Below the pieces are notes generated by a model. The model had not been told where the DNA came from, did not search any database, and saw nothing but the letters and a program-made list of their open reading frames with translations. DNA of 27,940 nucleotides from a virus, in IMG/VR virus record IMGVR_UViG_3300032116_001059, positions 1-27,940 of that record, one strand, 5' to 3'. Each line of letters opens with the position of its first letter. The first letter of the stretch is position 1. Shown here piece by piece: positions 1 through 8,505 of this stretch. The position numbers were made by a program, and so were the translations under genes.

Positions 1-70
1 GGTGGCGAAAGCGCGTTGGTTCGCTAGTGGCAGAGTTTTTCCCCGGCTTCGCTTCCACCGAGGTGCCCGC

Positions 71-1315
71 TTGAAGGTTCAGACGGTCCCGATTGGCAGC
101 GTCGTGCCTTATGCGCGTAACCCGCGCAGAAACACCGGCGCAGTGGCCAAGGTAGCCGCCAGCCTGCGCGAATTTGGCTGGCGCCAGCCGATCGTCGTGG
201 ACGCCGACATGGTTGTCGTCGTTGGCCACACGCGCCTGCTGGCCGCGCAGCAGCTTGGTATGGCCGAGGTGCCTATCCACGTCGCGGAAGGGCTGACGCC
301 GAACCAGATCAAGGCGTATCGCCTGGCCGACAACCGGGTGCATGAAGAAGCCGAGTGGGACGACGAGCTCCTGGCGCTGGAGCTGGGCGACTTGCGCGAC
401 GCCGGGCTGGATCTGGCGCTGACTGGCTTTGACGACGACGAGCTGGCGCGGCTGACGATTGAGCAAACTGAGGGCCTGACTGACGCCGACGACGTGCCGG
501 AACCGCAAGACGAAGCGGTGTCGGTGCTGGGCGACGTTTGGCTGCTTGGCCGGCACCGGATCGTCTGCGGCGATTGCACCGACGCGCTGGTGGTGGAGAA
601 GGCGCTCAACGGCGTGAAGCCGCACCTCATGGTGACGGACCCGCCGTATGGGGTGGAATACGACGCTGACTGGCGGAACAAGGCCATGCGAAGCGACGGC
701 TCGCCTAGCGCTGGTCGCGCGGTTGGCAAAGTCCTGAATGACGACACGGCGGACTGGCGCGAAGCCTGGGCGCTGTTCCCCGGCGACGTGGTTTACGTTT
801 GGCACGCCGGCAACAAAGCGCACGTCGTAGCTGAGAGCCTGATGGCGTGTGACTTTGGAATTCGTGCGCAGATCATTTGGGGCAAAAGCCAATTCGTGAT
901 TAGCCGCGGCGACTACCACCCGCAGCATGAGCCTTGTTGGTATGCCGTTCGCAAAGGCAAGACGGGCCACTACGAGGGCGGACGCAAGCAGTCCACTCTC
1001 TGGCAGATCGAGAAGCCTCGCAAATCCGAAACCGGCCACAGCACTCAAAAGCCCGTCGAGTGCATGAAGCGCCCGATCGAGAACAACAGCAGCCCAGGCC
1101 AAGCCGTCTATGAGCCTTTCTCTGGCTCTGGCACCACGATAATTGCCGCAGAAACTACCGGCCGCGCCTGCCACGCCATCGAGCTTAACCCGGTCTATGT
1201 CGACGTAGCTGTCCGCCGCTGGCAGGAGTTCACCGGCCAGCATGCCAAGCTGGAACGCACCGGCGAGACGTTTGCCGAAGTCGAAGCTCGCACCAAGACG
1301 CAAGAGGCCGCGTGA
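71..1315 (+). CDS. ParB-domain DNA methyltransferase (N4/N6, beta class)
   Basis: An orphan phage DNA methyltransferase with an N-terminal ParB/sulfiredoxin-like domain (about residues 1-110, with NPRRN and GHTRLLAAQQLG motifs) and a C-terminal N6-adenine or N4-cytosine methylase domain. The catalytic motif DPPYGVEYD (about residues 190-198) comes before the SAM-binding motif FSGSGTT (about 350-356), the beta-class order; HSTQKPVE lies between them. It probably modifies phage DNA, perhaps against restriction; the target site cannot be read from the sequence. The frame is open to the left edge with a GTG at base 2, but I prefer the TTG at 71: it has a GAGG seven bases upstream and begins right at the ParB homology, whereas the preceding 23 residues look like no domain. 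The stop overlaps the next gene (GTGA). Methylase and fold are sure; start moderately so. Confidence 0.9.
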   Translation: MKVQTVPIGSVVPYARNPRRNTGAVAKVAASLREFGWRQPIVVDADMVVVVGHTRLLAAQQLGMAEVPIHVAEGLTPNQIKAYRLADNRVHEEAEWDDELLALELGDLRDAGLDLALTGFDDDELARLTIEQTEGLTDADDVPEPQDEAVSVLGDVWLLGRHRIVCGDCTDALVVEKALNGVKPHLMVTDPPYGVEYDADWRNKAMRSDGSPSAGRAVGKVLNDDTADWREAWALFPGDVVYVWHAGNKAHVVAESLMACDFGIRAQIIWGKSQFVISRGDYHPQHEPCWYAVRKGKTGHYEGGRKQSTLWQIEKPRKSETGHSTQKPVECMKRPIENNSSPGQAVYEPFSGSGTTIIAAETTGRACHAIELNPVYVDVAVRRWQEFTGQHAKLERTGETFAEVEARTKTQEAA

Positions 1316-1785
1316 GCGCCACCACCACCTATCCGATCGGCACCATTGCCAAGCTGCTGCTGCTCACCGAGCGGCGCGTCCAGCAGCTGACCGAGAAAGA
1401 CGTGATCCCGAAGGCCGAGCGTGGCCGCTATGAGCTGGCGCCGGCGGTGCAAGGCTACATTCGCTTTCTCCGCGACCGCGCGCTGAAAGGCGACGCCGAA
1501 GAGGCAGACGAAGGCGAGAACGTGAAGCTAAAGCGGGCAAAGCGACGCGCCGCCGAGGTGGTTGCGGCCCGCCTGGAAGAAAGCGTGATCGCCAAAGAGC
1601 CGACGCTGCAACGCATTCGCGAATTGGCGCAAGGCGAACGCGACGCGATCCTGGCCTGGCCGGCTCGCGCCGCACCGCTTCTCGCGGCGGATCTTGGTGT
1701 CGATCAACACAACTTGCAGGCGGCCATTGACGCCAGCCTCCGCGCCCACCTAGCCGATCGCGCGGAGCCGGTTCTGGAGGCTTAA
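1312..1785 (+). CDS. Terminase small subunit (Nu1-like)
   Basis: Likely the DNA-recognition subunit of the packaging motor. The first 60 residues form a winged-helix-like segment (TIAKLLLLTERRVQQLTEKD, then RGRYELAPAVQGYIRFL), the layout of lambda Nu1-type small terminases, followed by a charged helical stretch rich in Lys, Arg and Glu that would mediate assembly with the large subunit. At 157 residues it is close to the usual Nu1 length. The GTG start sits inside the stop of the methyltransferase (GTGA), and the TAA overlaps the ATG of the large subunit by one base (TAATG), so the three genes are translationally coupled. Assignment rests on the HTH pattern and on position directly before a GpA-type large subunit. 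Confidence 0.85.
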   Translation: MSATTTYPIGTIAKLLLLTERRVQQLTEKDVIPKAERGRYELAPAVQGYIRFLRDRALKGDAEEADEGENVKLKRAKRRAAEVVAARLEESVIAKEPTLQRIRELAQGERDAILAWPARAAPLLAADLGVDQHNLQAAIDASLRAHLADRAEPVLEA

Positions 1786-3698
1786 TGTTCGACGGTGCCG
1801 CGGATATTGACGCGGCCTGGCGCGCTGGGATCAAGCCGGAGCCGTTGCTCACCGTCTCGGAATGGGCCGAGCGCAACCGCATGCTGTCGAGCAAGGGCAG
1901 CGCCGAACCCGGCCCATGGCGCAACAGCCGCACGCCATACCTGGCCGAGATCATGGACTGCCTCTCGCCGTCCCACCCCGCCCAGCGCGTGGTGTTCATG
2001 AAGGGCGCACAGGTGGGCGCCACGGAGAGCGGCAACAACTGGATCGGCTACGTGATCCAGCACGCGCCGGGACCGATGCTGACGGTTCAGCCTACGGTGG
2101 AGCTGGCCAAGCGGTTCAGCCGCCAGCGCATCGAGCCGTTGCTGGAGGAGACGCCATCCCTGCGCAACCTCGTCGCGGCGGCGCGCGAGCGGGACAGCGG
2201 CAACACCATGTTGTCCAAGGATTTTGCCGGCGGCCAGCTTGTGCTCACCGGCGCGAACAGTGCCGTGGGCCTGCGTTCCATGTCGGCGCGGTATTTGTTC
2301 ATGGATGAGGTGGACGCCTATCCCGGCGACGTGGAAGGCGAAGGCGATCCGATCGCGCTGGCGTCGGCGCGTGCGCGCACCTTTGGCCGGCGGAAGAAGG
2401 AATACCTCGTCTCAACGCCCACGATCGAAGGCGCCTCGCGGATCGAGCGCGAATATCTGGCGTCGGATCAGCGGCGGTTCTTCCTGCCGTGTCCGCACTG
2501 CGGCGCGATGCAGTGGCTCCAGTTTGAGCGGCTGCGCTGGGACAAGGGCCGGCCGGAGACGGCGGCTTATGTCTGTGCCGAGTGCGAGGTGCCGATCGAG
2601 GAGCGGCACAAGACGTGGATGCTGGGCGCGGGAGAGTGGCGGCCAACTGCGGAAGCAGAGGCGGCGCACGTCGTCGGGTTTCATATTTCGTCGCTCTACT
2701 CGCCGGTAGGCTGGCTGTCCTGGGAGCAGATCGCGCGGGATTGGGAAGCGGCGCAGGGTAAGGATCAGGCGCTCAAGACGTTCAAGAACACCGTTCTTGG
2801 GCTCACTTGGCAGGAGCAAGGCGACGCGCCGGAGTGGGAACGCCTCGCCGAGCGCCGCGAAGATTACCGCCTCGGCACGGTGCCGGAAGCTGCGGCGGTG
2901 CTCACCGCCGGCGTGGACGTGCAGGACGATCGGCTGGAGTGCGACGTGTGGGCGTGGGGCGAGGGCTTTTCGTCCTGGCTTGTGGATCACGTCAGCATCG
3001 CTGGCAGTCCGCGTGAGGCCGAGACATGGACGCGCCTGTCCGAAATCCTGAACCGCGCATGGCCGCGCCAGGGCGGCGGACTGGTGCGGATCGGCCGGGC
3101 CTGCGTCGACACCGGCGGCCGGGACACGGCGGCCGTCTATGGCCACCTGCGCGGCTTGGCTGACAGCCGGATCGCGCCGGTCAAGGGTGTGGAAGGCTGG
3201 AACAAGGCGGCGCCGGTGCAAGGCCCGACGCCGGTGGACGCGCAGGTGAACGGCAGGAAGCTGCGCCGCGGCCTCAAGCTGTGGACGGTGAGCGTATCGA
3301 CGTGGAAGGCCGATCTCTACCGGCGCCTCTGGCTCAAGCGCACCGAGAGCGAGGAATACCCGCGCGGCTGGGTGCATCTGCCGCAGGGTGTTGAGATTGA
3401 GTGGGTCAAGCAGCTCGTCGCCGAGCAGCTTCGCACCGTGACGGATCGCCGCGGCTTCCAGCGCCAGGAATGGGCGAAGCTGCGCGACAGGAACGAGGCG
3501 CTGGACTGCGCTGTCTACGCGCGCGCGGCGCTGTGGCTGATGGGTGCGGATCGCTACGGCGATCGCTTCTGGCGCCAGGCGGCGGACGCGATCGAGCCGG
3601 AGCATGTGCCGGTGGCCGTGACGGTGCCGCCAACGGCGCCGGCCGTGACGGCGCCGCCTGCGGTGCGGTTCCGCGATAGCAACTGGATCAGACGATAG
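1785..3698 (+). CDS. Terminase large subunit (GpA family)
   Basis: ATP-driven packaging motor and headful/cos nuclease of the lambda GpA family, acting at the portal vertex. The N-terminal ATPase carries a deviant Walker A, KGAQVGATES (about residues 73-82), and Walker B LFMDEVD (171-177). A zinc-ribbon pair CPHC (236-239) and CAEC (264-267) lies between ATPase and nuclease, as in other GpA proteins. The nuclease domain shows the acidic motifs AGVDVQDDRLE (375-385), CVDTGGRDT (440-448) and NEALDCAVYA (570-579). At 637 residues the length is normal. The last 40 residues are a Pro/Val/Ala-rich tail, probably the portal-contacting end. The start overlaps the small subunit stop; no better in-frame start exists. 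The following gene has its own GGGAGGG ribosome site. Confidence 0.97.
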   Translation: MFDGAADIDAAWRAGIKPEPLLTVSEWAERNRMLSSKGSAEPGPWRNSRTPYLAEIMDCLSPSHPAQRVVFMKGAQVGATESGNNWIGYVIQHAPGPMLTVQPTVELAKRFSRQRIEPLLEETPSLRNLVAAARERDSGNTMLSKDFAGGQLVLTGANSAVGLRSMSARYLFMDEVDAYPGDVEGEGDPIALASARARTFGRRKKEYLVSTPTIEGASRIEREYLASDQRRFFLPCPHCGAMQWLQFERLRWDKGRPETAAYVCAECEVPIEERHKTWMLGAGEWRPTAEAEAAHVVGFHISSLYSPVGWLSWEQIARDWEAAQGKDQALKTFKNTVLGLTWQEQGDAPEWERLAERREDYRLGTVPEAAAVLTAGVDVQDDRLECDVWAWGEGFSSWLVDHVSIAGSPREAETWTRLSEILNRAWPRQGGGLVRIGRACVDTGGRDTAAVYGHLRGLADSRIAPVKGVEGWNKAAPVQGPTPVDAQVNGRKLRRGLKLWTVSVSTWKADLYRRLWLKRTESEEYPRGWVHLPQGVEIEWVKQLVAEQLRTVTDRRGFQRQEWAKLRDRNEALDCAVYARAALWLMGADRYGDRFWRQAADAIEPEHVPVAVTVPPTAPAVTAPPAVRFRDSNWIRR

Positions 3699-3708
3699 GG
3701 AGGGCTGC

Positions 3709-3909
3709 ATGGCGTGGACTGCTTCGCAGCTCGCGGCGCTGGAGGATTCGATCGCCACCGGCACCACCCGCGTCACACACGACGGCAAGACGGTAGAGTA
3801 TCGCTCGCTGGCTGAGATGATCCAGGTGCGGAACCTGATGCGCGCCGAGATGGCATCGTCTGCTGCCGGCCCGCGCTCCACGCTTGTGCGCTTTAATCGG
3901 GGCTGGTGA
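3709..3909 (+). CDS. gpW-like head-tail connector protein
   Basis: A 66-residue protein between terminase and portal, the slot held by lambda gpW, which stabilises packaged DNA and prepares the head for tail joining. The pattern fits the family: a first helix (SQLAALEDSIATG), a short beta hairpin (VTHDGKTVEYRSL) and a second helix (AEMIQVRNLMRAEM). A GGGAGGG stretch four bases before the ATG gives a strong ribosome site. Its stop overlaps the portal start (TGATG). The fold and context agree, but the sequence is short and I cannot align it formally. Confidence 0.75.
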   Translation: MAWTASQLAALEDSIATGTTRVTHDGKTVEYRSLAEMIQVRNLMRAEMASSAAGPRSTLVRFNRGW

Positions 3910-5396
3910 TGGGCCTGTTCTCCTGGCTCGGCTTCGGCGCCAAGCGCAGCTACGCGGCGGCGGTGAACACGCGCAACACGACGTGGCGTGACAGCGGCCT
4001 GTCTGCCACGTCCGAGGTAGGCGCGGCTGCGCTCACTGTGGCGCGGCGGGCGCGCGAGGCGGTGCGCAACAACCCATACGGCGCGCGCATCGTGGACTTG
4101 TGGGCCGGCAACGTCGTCGGGCCTGGGATCACGACGACGTGGCGCGACGCGCCGCACGCCGACGCCTGGCGCAAGTGGGCGACGGGCCTGGACTGCGACG
4201 CGGAAGGCCACCTGAACTACGCGGCCATGCAGGCGCTGATCATGCGCGGCGTGGTCGAAAGCGGCGAGGTGTTCATTCGCTTCCTGTATGGCCCGGTGTC
4301 TCCGGCCAACCCGGTGGGGCTGCGACTGGCGGTGCTGGAAAGCGATTTCCTGGACACCACGAAGAACGGCATCCTGGCCGGCGAGCGGACGGTGCAGGGC
4401 ATTGGCCTGGACGCGGACGGCCGGCCGGTGGCCTACTGGCTGTATCGCGAGCACCCTGGCAACGCCTACCTCCTGGGCGCTCGATCGCTGGAGAGCGTGC
4501 GCGTGCCGGCGACGGACGTCATGCACGTCTACCGAAAGCGCCGGCCGGGCCAGTTGCGCGACGTGTCGTGGCTGGCGCCGGTGCTGATGCACTTGCGCGA
4601 TCTGGCGGAATACGAAAGCGCGCTGCTGCAGAAAGCCAAGATCGAGGCGTGCCTTGCCGGCGCGGTCACTGACGACACTGAGGGCGTGATCGGCTCGGCT
4701 GGCGGTGAAGGTGCCGGCGCGGATGGACTGTTCCGCGATGCGCGCGGCAACGTGGTGGAGACGCTGGAGCCGGGCCTGTTGCTCTACCGCCGCACGAACG
4801 GCGCCGGCTCGTCTTTCGAGGCGATCAACCCGTCCTCCAGCGGCGCGCATGTGAGCCTCGCCAAGCGTGCGCTGGAAGCCGCGGCTGTCGGCACCGGCCT
4901 CACCTACGATCAGGTGTCCGGCGATCTGACGCAGGCCAACTACTCCAGCCTGCGCGCGGGCAAGATTGAGTTCCGCCGGCTGTGCGAGCAGATCCAATAC
5001 GGGATGATGATCCCGATGTTGGTGGCGCGCACCGCCGCACGGTTCCACCAGCAAGGCGCCATGTTGGGCCTGTGGCCTGCCGACATGCCGGAGGGCGTCG
5101 AGCACGTCCCGCCGCCGCATGAGATGATTGATCCGCTGAAGGACACGAACGCGCTCATCGCCCAGGTGCGCGCCGGCTTCGTGCCGCAGTCCGAGGCGGT
5201 GGCGAGCTTCGGCAACACCATGGCCGAGATGGTCGAACGCTACCGCACCGACAACGCGATGCTGGATGACGCCGGGATTGCGCTCGACACCGATCCGCGC
5301 CGTGTCGCCAAGTCCGGCACGGCGCAGGACGCGGCGCAGCTCGCCGCGATCGAGATCGCGGCGACGGGTGCGGCGCTGCCGCAGACGCCGGCCTAA
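3909..5396 (+). CDS. Portal protein (lambda gpB family)
   Basis: Forms the dodecameric ring at one capsid vertex through which DNA enters and leaves. The sequence follows lambda-type portals: an N-terminal arm, then ARREAREA-like helix text (VARRAREAVRNNPYGARIVD) ahead of the conserved stem/clip region with GLRLAVLESDFLD, DVMHVYRKRRPGQLRDVSWL (about residues 200-220) and the C-terminal LTYDQVSGDLTQANYSSLRAG segment that marks the crown domain. Length (495 residues) is typical. Translation may start at ATG 3909 (GGGG six bases upstream) or at the adjacent GTG 3906; the two differ by one residue. It ends 14 bases before the protease-capsid gene. The gene is intact and fits its neighbours. Confidence 0.95.
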   Translation: MGLFSWLGFGAKRSYAAAVNTRNTTWRDSGLSATSEVGAAALTVARRAREAVRNNPYGARIVDLWAGNVVGPGITTTWRDAPHADAWRKWATGLDCDAEGHLNYAAMQALIMRGVVESGEVFIRFLYGPVSPANPVGLRLAVLESDFLDTTKNGILAGERTVQGIGLDADGRPVAYWLYREHPGNAYLLGARSLESVRVPATDVMHVYRKRRPGQLRDVSWLAPVLMHLRDLAEYESALLQKAKIEACLAGAVTDDTEGVIGSAGGEGAGADGLFRDARGNVVETLEPGLLLYRRTNGAGSSFEAINPSSSGAHVSLAKRALEAAAVGTGLTYDQVSGDLTQANYSSLRAGKIEFRRLCEQIQYGMMIPMLVARTAARFHQQGAMLGLWPADMPEGVEHVPPPHEMIDPLKDTNALIAQVRAGFVPQSEAVASFGNTMAEMVERYRTDNAMLDDAGIALDTDPRRVAKSGTAQDAAQLAAIEIAATGAALPQTPA

Positions 5397-5410
5397 CGGA
5401 GTTTCCGAAC

Positions 5411-7384
5411 ATGACCGACGAAACCAGCGACGCCGCTCCGGCTGTCGTGACGGCGGCGCGCGCCCTGGCCGCGCCCATGACGATCGACGCCGAGGCCCGC
5501 ACCGTTGACGTGGTGTGGAGCACTGGCGCGCGCGCTCCGAACTACGTGCCGCCGCTGGGCCAGATCATGGAAGAACTGGACATGAGCGGCAACGCCGTGC
5601 GGATGGCGCGTCTCGCCTCCGGCCAGGCGCCGCTGCTGGACAGCCACAGCCACTACTCGGCGTCGTCGGTGATCGGCCGCGTGCTGTCTGCCAGCGTGTC
5701 CGGCGGGCGCGGCGTGGCAAAGATCCAGATTTCCCGCGCGCCGGACGTCGAACCGATCTGGCGCCGGTTGGAGGAAGGCACGCTCCGCAACGTGAGCGTG
5801 GGCTACCGCGTGTTCCGCTACGAGCCGATCCAGGCGGACGGCCAGACAATCCACCGCGCCGTGGATTGGGAACCCTACGAAATTTCTCTGGTCGCGGTCC
5901 CTGTGGACGCCGCGGCCGGTGTGCGCGGTGAGGCTTCGGCCATCCGCGCGACTGCGCTGGAGCCGGACATTCTGGCCGAGGCGCTTCCCGTCCCTGAAAT
6001 CACGGAGTCTGTCATGACCACCGAGAACCACGCGGCGGACTCTGTGCCCGCCGCCGATGCTACCCGCGCCACCCAGGATGCCGTCACTGCCGAACGGTCC
6101 CGCATGGCGTCCCTGACGCCTGTCGTGACTGCCGCGCGTGGCCGCGTGCCGCAGCAGGCGCTGGATGACCTGCATGTCCGCGCGCAGTCCGAAGGCTGGA
6201 CGGCCGAGGCCCTGCGCGCGGCCCTGTGGGACGCCGCCGTCGCCAGCGCGCAGCCCGCCAGCGTGCCGGCTGCGCCGGCCGCGCAGCGCGGCGAATCCAA
6301 CGACGATCCGACCGTCATGGCCCGCGCCATGGGCCACGCGCTCGCCGTGCGCGCCATGCCGTCGCTCGCCACCGACGCTGCGATCGACCCGCGGTTCCGC
6401 GAGTTCGCCTCGCTGCGTCCGTCCGACATGCTGATGGAGCTGGCGGCGGCCCGTGGCGAGCGTGTCAGCCCGCGCGATCGCCTGCGCCTCATTGAGCGCA
6501 GCTTCCACACGTCGAGCGACTTCCCGCTGCTGCTGGAAGCCGCCGGCAACAAGATGCTGGAGGCCGGTTTCACCGCGGCGGCGCCGAGCTATCGCCAGTT
6601 TTTCGCCCAGCGCGCTTTCAATGACTTCAAGGCGCACAAGTTCTTGACTGCGGGGGACATGCCGGCGCTGGTGAAGCTGGAAGAAGGCGGCTCCATCAAG
6701 GCCGGCACCATCTCGGAGAAGCGTGAAACCATCACACCTGACACCTACGCGCGCCAGGTGCGGATCACCCGTCAGGCGCTGATCAACGACGATCTCGGTG
6801 CCTTCACCGATTTCGGCGCGATGATCGGCCGCCGCGTGGCGGATCTTGAGAACGCGCTGGCCTATGCGCTGGTGAACACCGCCAACGGTGACGGCCCCAC
6901 GCTGGCCACTGGCAACGCGGCCGTGTTCGGCACCGGCGCCAGCCGCGCCAACAAGGCCAGCAGCGGCGGCGCGATCAGCGAGGCCACTCTGGATGCCGGC
7001 TACGCCTCGATGATGGCGCAGACGAGCCTGGACGGGATCAAGCTGAACCTCACGCCTGCCATCCTGCTCACCGGCGCGGCCTACCGTGGCGCGGCCATCC
7101 GCTACACGACCCGCATCACCGCGGATCAGGGCGCCAACGTGGGCCTGTATGCCGGCCTGTCGCCGGTGTCGGACGCGAACATCGTCGGCAACCGCTGGTA
7201 TCTGTTCGCCTCGCCCTCTGCCGCGCCCGTCTACGTCTACGGCTACGTGAACGGCCAGACGGCGCCGCAGGTGCGAGTGCATCAGTATGTGCCGGGCACC
7301 GATGGCGTGGCCGTCGAGGTGGTGCATGACTTCGCCGTGGGTGCGATCGGGCACCAGGGCGGCTATTTCAACGCCGGCGCCTGA
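5411..7384 (+). CDS. Prohead protease / major capsid protein fusion
   Basis: One 657-residue chain carries two functions that are separate genes in many phages. Residues about 20-175 are a HK97-type prohead protease: likely catalytic His in LLDSHSHY (79 or 81), Ser in RNVSVGY (129), and an acidic partner near WEPYEISLVAVP (Asp152/Glu157). Residues about 200-340 are a low-complexity Ala-rich, helical linker that resembles a scaffold (delta) segment. From about residue 365 (FHTSSDFPLLLEAAGNKML) onward it matches Mu gpT/HK97-like major capsid proteins. The protease would release the capsid part during assembly. An in-frame ATG at 6014 (residue 202) with its own GGAG suggests a shorter product containing only scaffold plus capsid. 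Such fusions are known in databases; the joined ORF is clear here with no frameshift. Confidence 0.92.
   Translation: MTDETSDAAPAVVTAARALAAPMTIDAEARTVDVVWSTGARAPNYVPPLGQIMEELDMSGNAVRMARLASGQAPLLDSHSHYSASSVIGRVLSASVSGGRGVAKIQISRAPDVEPIWRRLEEGTLRNVSVGYRVFRYEPIQADGQTIHRAVDWEPYEISLVAVPVDAAAGVRGEASAIRATALEPDILAEALPVPEITESVMTTENHAADSVPAADATRATQDAVTAERSRMASLTPVVTAARGRVPQQALDDLHVRAQSEGWTAEALRAALWDAAVASAQPASVPAAPAAQRGESNDDPTVMARAMGHALAVRAMPSLATDAAIDPRFREFASLRPSDMLMELAAARGERVSPRDRLRLIERSFHTSSDFPLLLEAAGNKMLEAGFTAAAPSYRQFFAQRAFNDFKAHKFLTAGDMPALVKLEEGGSIKAGTISEKRETITPDTYARQVRITRQALINDDLGAFTDFGAMIGRRVADLENALAYALVNTANGDGPTLATGNAAVFGTGASRANKASSGGAISEATLDAGYASMMAQTSLDGIKLNLTPAILLTGAAYRGAAIRYTTRITADQGANVGLYAGLSPVSDANIVGNRWYLFASPSAAPVYVYGYVNGQTAPQVRVHQYVPGTDGVAVEVVHDFAVGAIGHQGGYFNAGA
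6004..6016 (+). promoter_or_regulatory. Possible internal translation start for scaffold-capsid product
   Basis: Within the fusion gene a GGAG (6004-6007) stands six bases before an in-frame ATG (6014-6016, residue 202). It lies at the end of the protease domain, exactly where a stand-alone scaffold plus capsid protein would begin (MTTENHAADS). In lambda, gene C contains an internal start for scaffold Nu3 in the same way. The site is seen directly; its use is inferred. Confidence 0.45.
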
Positions 7385-7407
7385 TAGCGCGAACAGGAGG
7401 CAGTAAC

Positions 7408-7755
7408 ATGGCTACTAACTTCGTGCAGGGCGCGGTGGACACCTTCCAGGTGGCCGCGCCTCACGCCGTCGTGTCCGGTCGCGTCGTCGTGGTCGGCACC
7501 AACCTGTTTGGCGTGGCCCTCTCCAACGCCGACAGCGCCGCCGCGGTGGCGCTGTCTCGCGGTGGCGTGTGGTCCTTCGCCAAGCCGAACGCCGTCAGCA
7601 CCAGCGCCGCCGCTGGCGCCTCGGCCTACTGGGACAACACCAACAGCCAGATCACGCTGTCGGCCACGTCCAACACCAAGATCGGCGTGTTTGCGGCGGC
7701 GGTGTCCAACACCGACACCACCGCGACCGTCATCCTCAACAACGCCGCGCTCTGA
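7408..7755 (+). CDS. Head decoration protein (DUF2190-like)
   Basis: A 115-residue, beta-rich, Ala/Ser/Val-rich protein directly after the capsid gene, the place of lambda gpD-type stabilising proteins. The N-terminus MATNFVQGAVDTFQVAAP and the GVALSNADS and GVWSFAK text follow the DUF2190 (capsid cement) pattern. A strong AGGAGG ribosome site lies ahead of the ATG, fitting a protein needed in hundreds of copies. Charged residues are few, as in other surface trimers of this class. The next gene begins three bases after its stop. Confidence 0.8.
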   Translation: MATNFVQGAVDTFQVAAPHAVVSGRVVVVGTNLFGVALSNADSAAAVALSRGGVWSFAKPNAVSTSAAAGASAYWDNTNSQITLSATSNTKIGVFAAAVSNTDTTATVILNNAAL

Positions 7756-7758
7756 TCC

Positions 7759-8505
7759 GTGGCAGTAGCAGACACCGCACCGGCCGTTCATCTGTTTCGC
7801 CAGCCGGCGGGGCTGATGATCGGTGCGCCTATGTATGGCGGTGTCTGCTACGACAACTTTCTGCTGGGCGTCTTTGATCTTCAGCGCGAATGCTACGACC
7901 GGAAGATCCCGCTTTCGCTGCACACCATCCGCAACGAGAGCCTGATCCCGCGCGCACGCAACCGCGTGTTGGCGGACTTCCTTGAGAGCCACTGTTCGCA
8001 CCTAGTGTTTATCGACTCTGATATAGGCTTCACCGGCCGCGACGTGCTGCGGCTGGTGGCGCACGACAAGGCGCTGATCGGCGCCACCTACGCGAAGAAA
8101 AACCGCGAACGCTATGATCCCGCTTTCGTGCCAATGCCGCACGGCGTCACCGTGACAAAGTCTGAGCTGGTCGAGGTGCAATGCCTCCCCGGCGGCTTCA
8201 TGTGCATCTCGCGCGACATGGCGCAGCGCATGGCTGGCGCGTATCGGGAACTCTGGTATCGCGACGGCAACACGGTAGAGCGGCGAGTGCTGGACCTGTT
8301 CGGCACCTACACCGACGACGAGACGCGCCAGTATTGGAGCGAGGATTACGCTTTCTGCCAGCGGTGGCGCGCCATCGGCGGCGACGTGTGGCTCGATCCG
8401 AACATCCTGCTCACTCACAACGGCACGACGGTGTTTGACGGCGATCCGCGCTCCGTGTTCGTCAACCCGCCGGAACCGGCCAAGGCGAAGGCGCGCGGCA
8501 AATGA
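7759..8505 (+). CDS. Glycosyltransferase-like protein (GT-A fold) in the head gene cluster
   Basis: A 248-residue protein that looks like a GT-A glycosyltransferase, using a nucleotide sugar and a divalent metal. Evidence is an N-terminal Rossmann-like opening (LMIGAPMYGGVCYDNFLLGV), a Glu-Ser-x-x-x-x-Arg-Ala-Arg-Asn segment (NESLIPRARNRVL), and a DxD-type metal motif FIDSDIGF with Asp86 and Asp88. Later LPGGFMCISRDM and SEDYAFCQRWRAIGG resemble the acceptor/catalytic half of family 2-like or Anp1-like enzymes. It starts with GTG three bases after the decoration gene and its end overlaps the next structural gene by four bases (ATGA), so it is expressed with head proteins. It may glycosylate a virion protein or host surface sugar; substrate unknown. 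The motif is seen, the function inferred. Confidence 0.7.
   Translation: MAVADTAPAVHLFRQPAGLMIGAPMYGGVCYDNFLLGVFDLQRECYDRKIPLSLHTIRNESLIPRARNRVLADFLESHCSHLVFIDSDIGFTGRDVLRLVAHDKALIGATYAKKNRERYDPAFVPMPHGVTVTKSELVEVQCLPGGFMCISRDMAQRMAGAYRELWYRDGNTVERRVLDLFGTYTDDETRQYWSEDYAFCQRWRAIGGDVWLDPNILLTHNGTTVFDGDPRSVFVNPPEPAKAKARGK

Noticed and set aside
2-70. GTG at base 2 as start of the methyltransferase
   Set aside because: No ribosome site can be judged at the edge, and the 23 extra residues do not belong to the ParB domain; TTG 71 has a good site.
2412-5120. Very long open frame on the minus strand (902 codons) opposite terminase and portal
   Set aside because: It lies opposite two clear genes, has Arg/His/Pro/Ala-rich shadow composition and no domain; GC-rich coding DNA often leaves the opposite strand open.
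5393-7354. Long minus-strand open frame (653 codons) opposite the protease-capsid gene
   Set aside because: Same reason: shadow composition, exact opposite of a well supported gene, no sensible start site.
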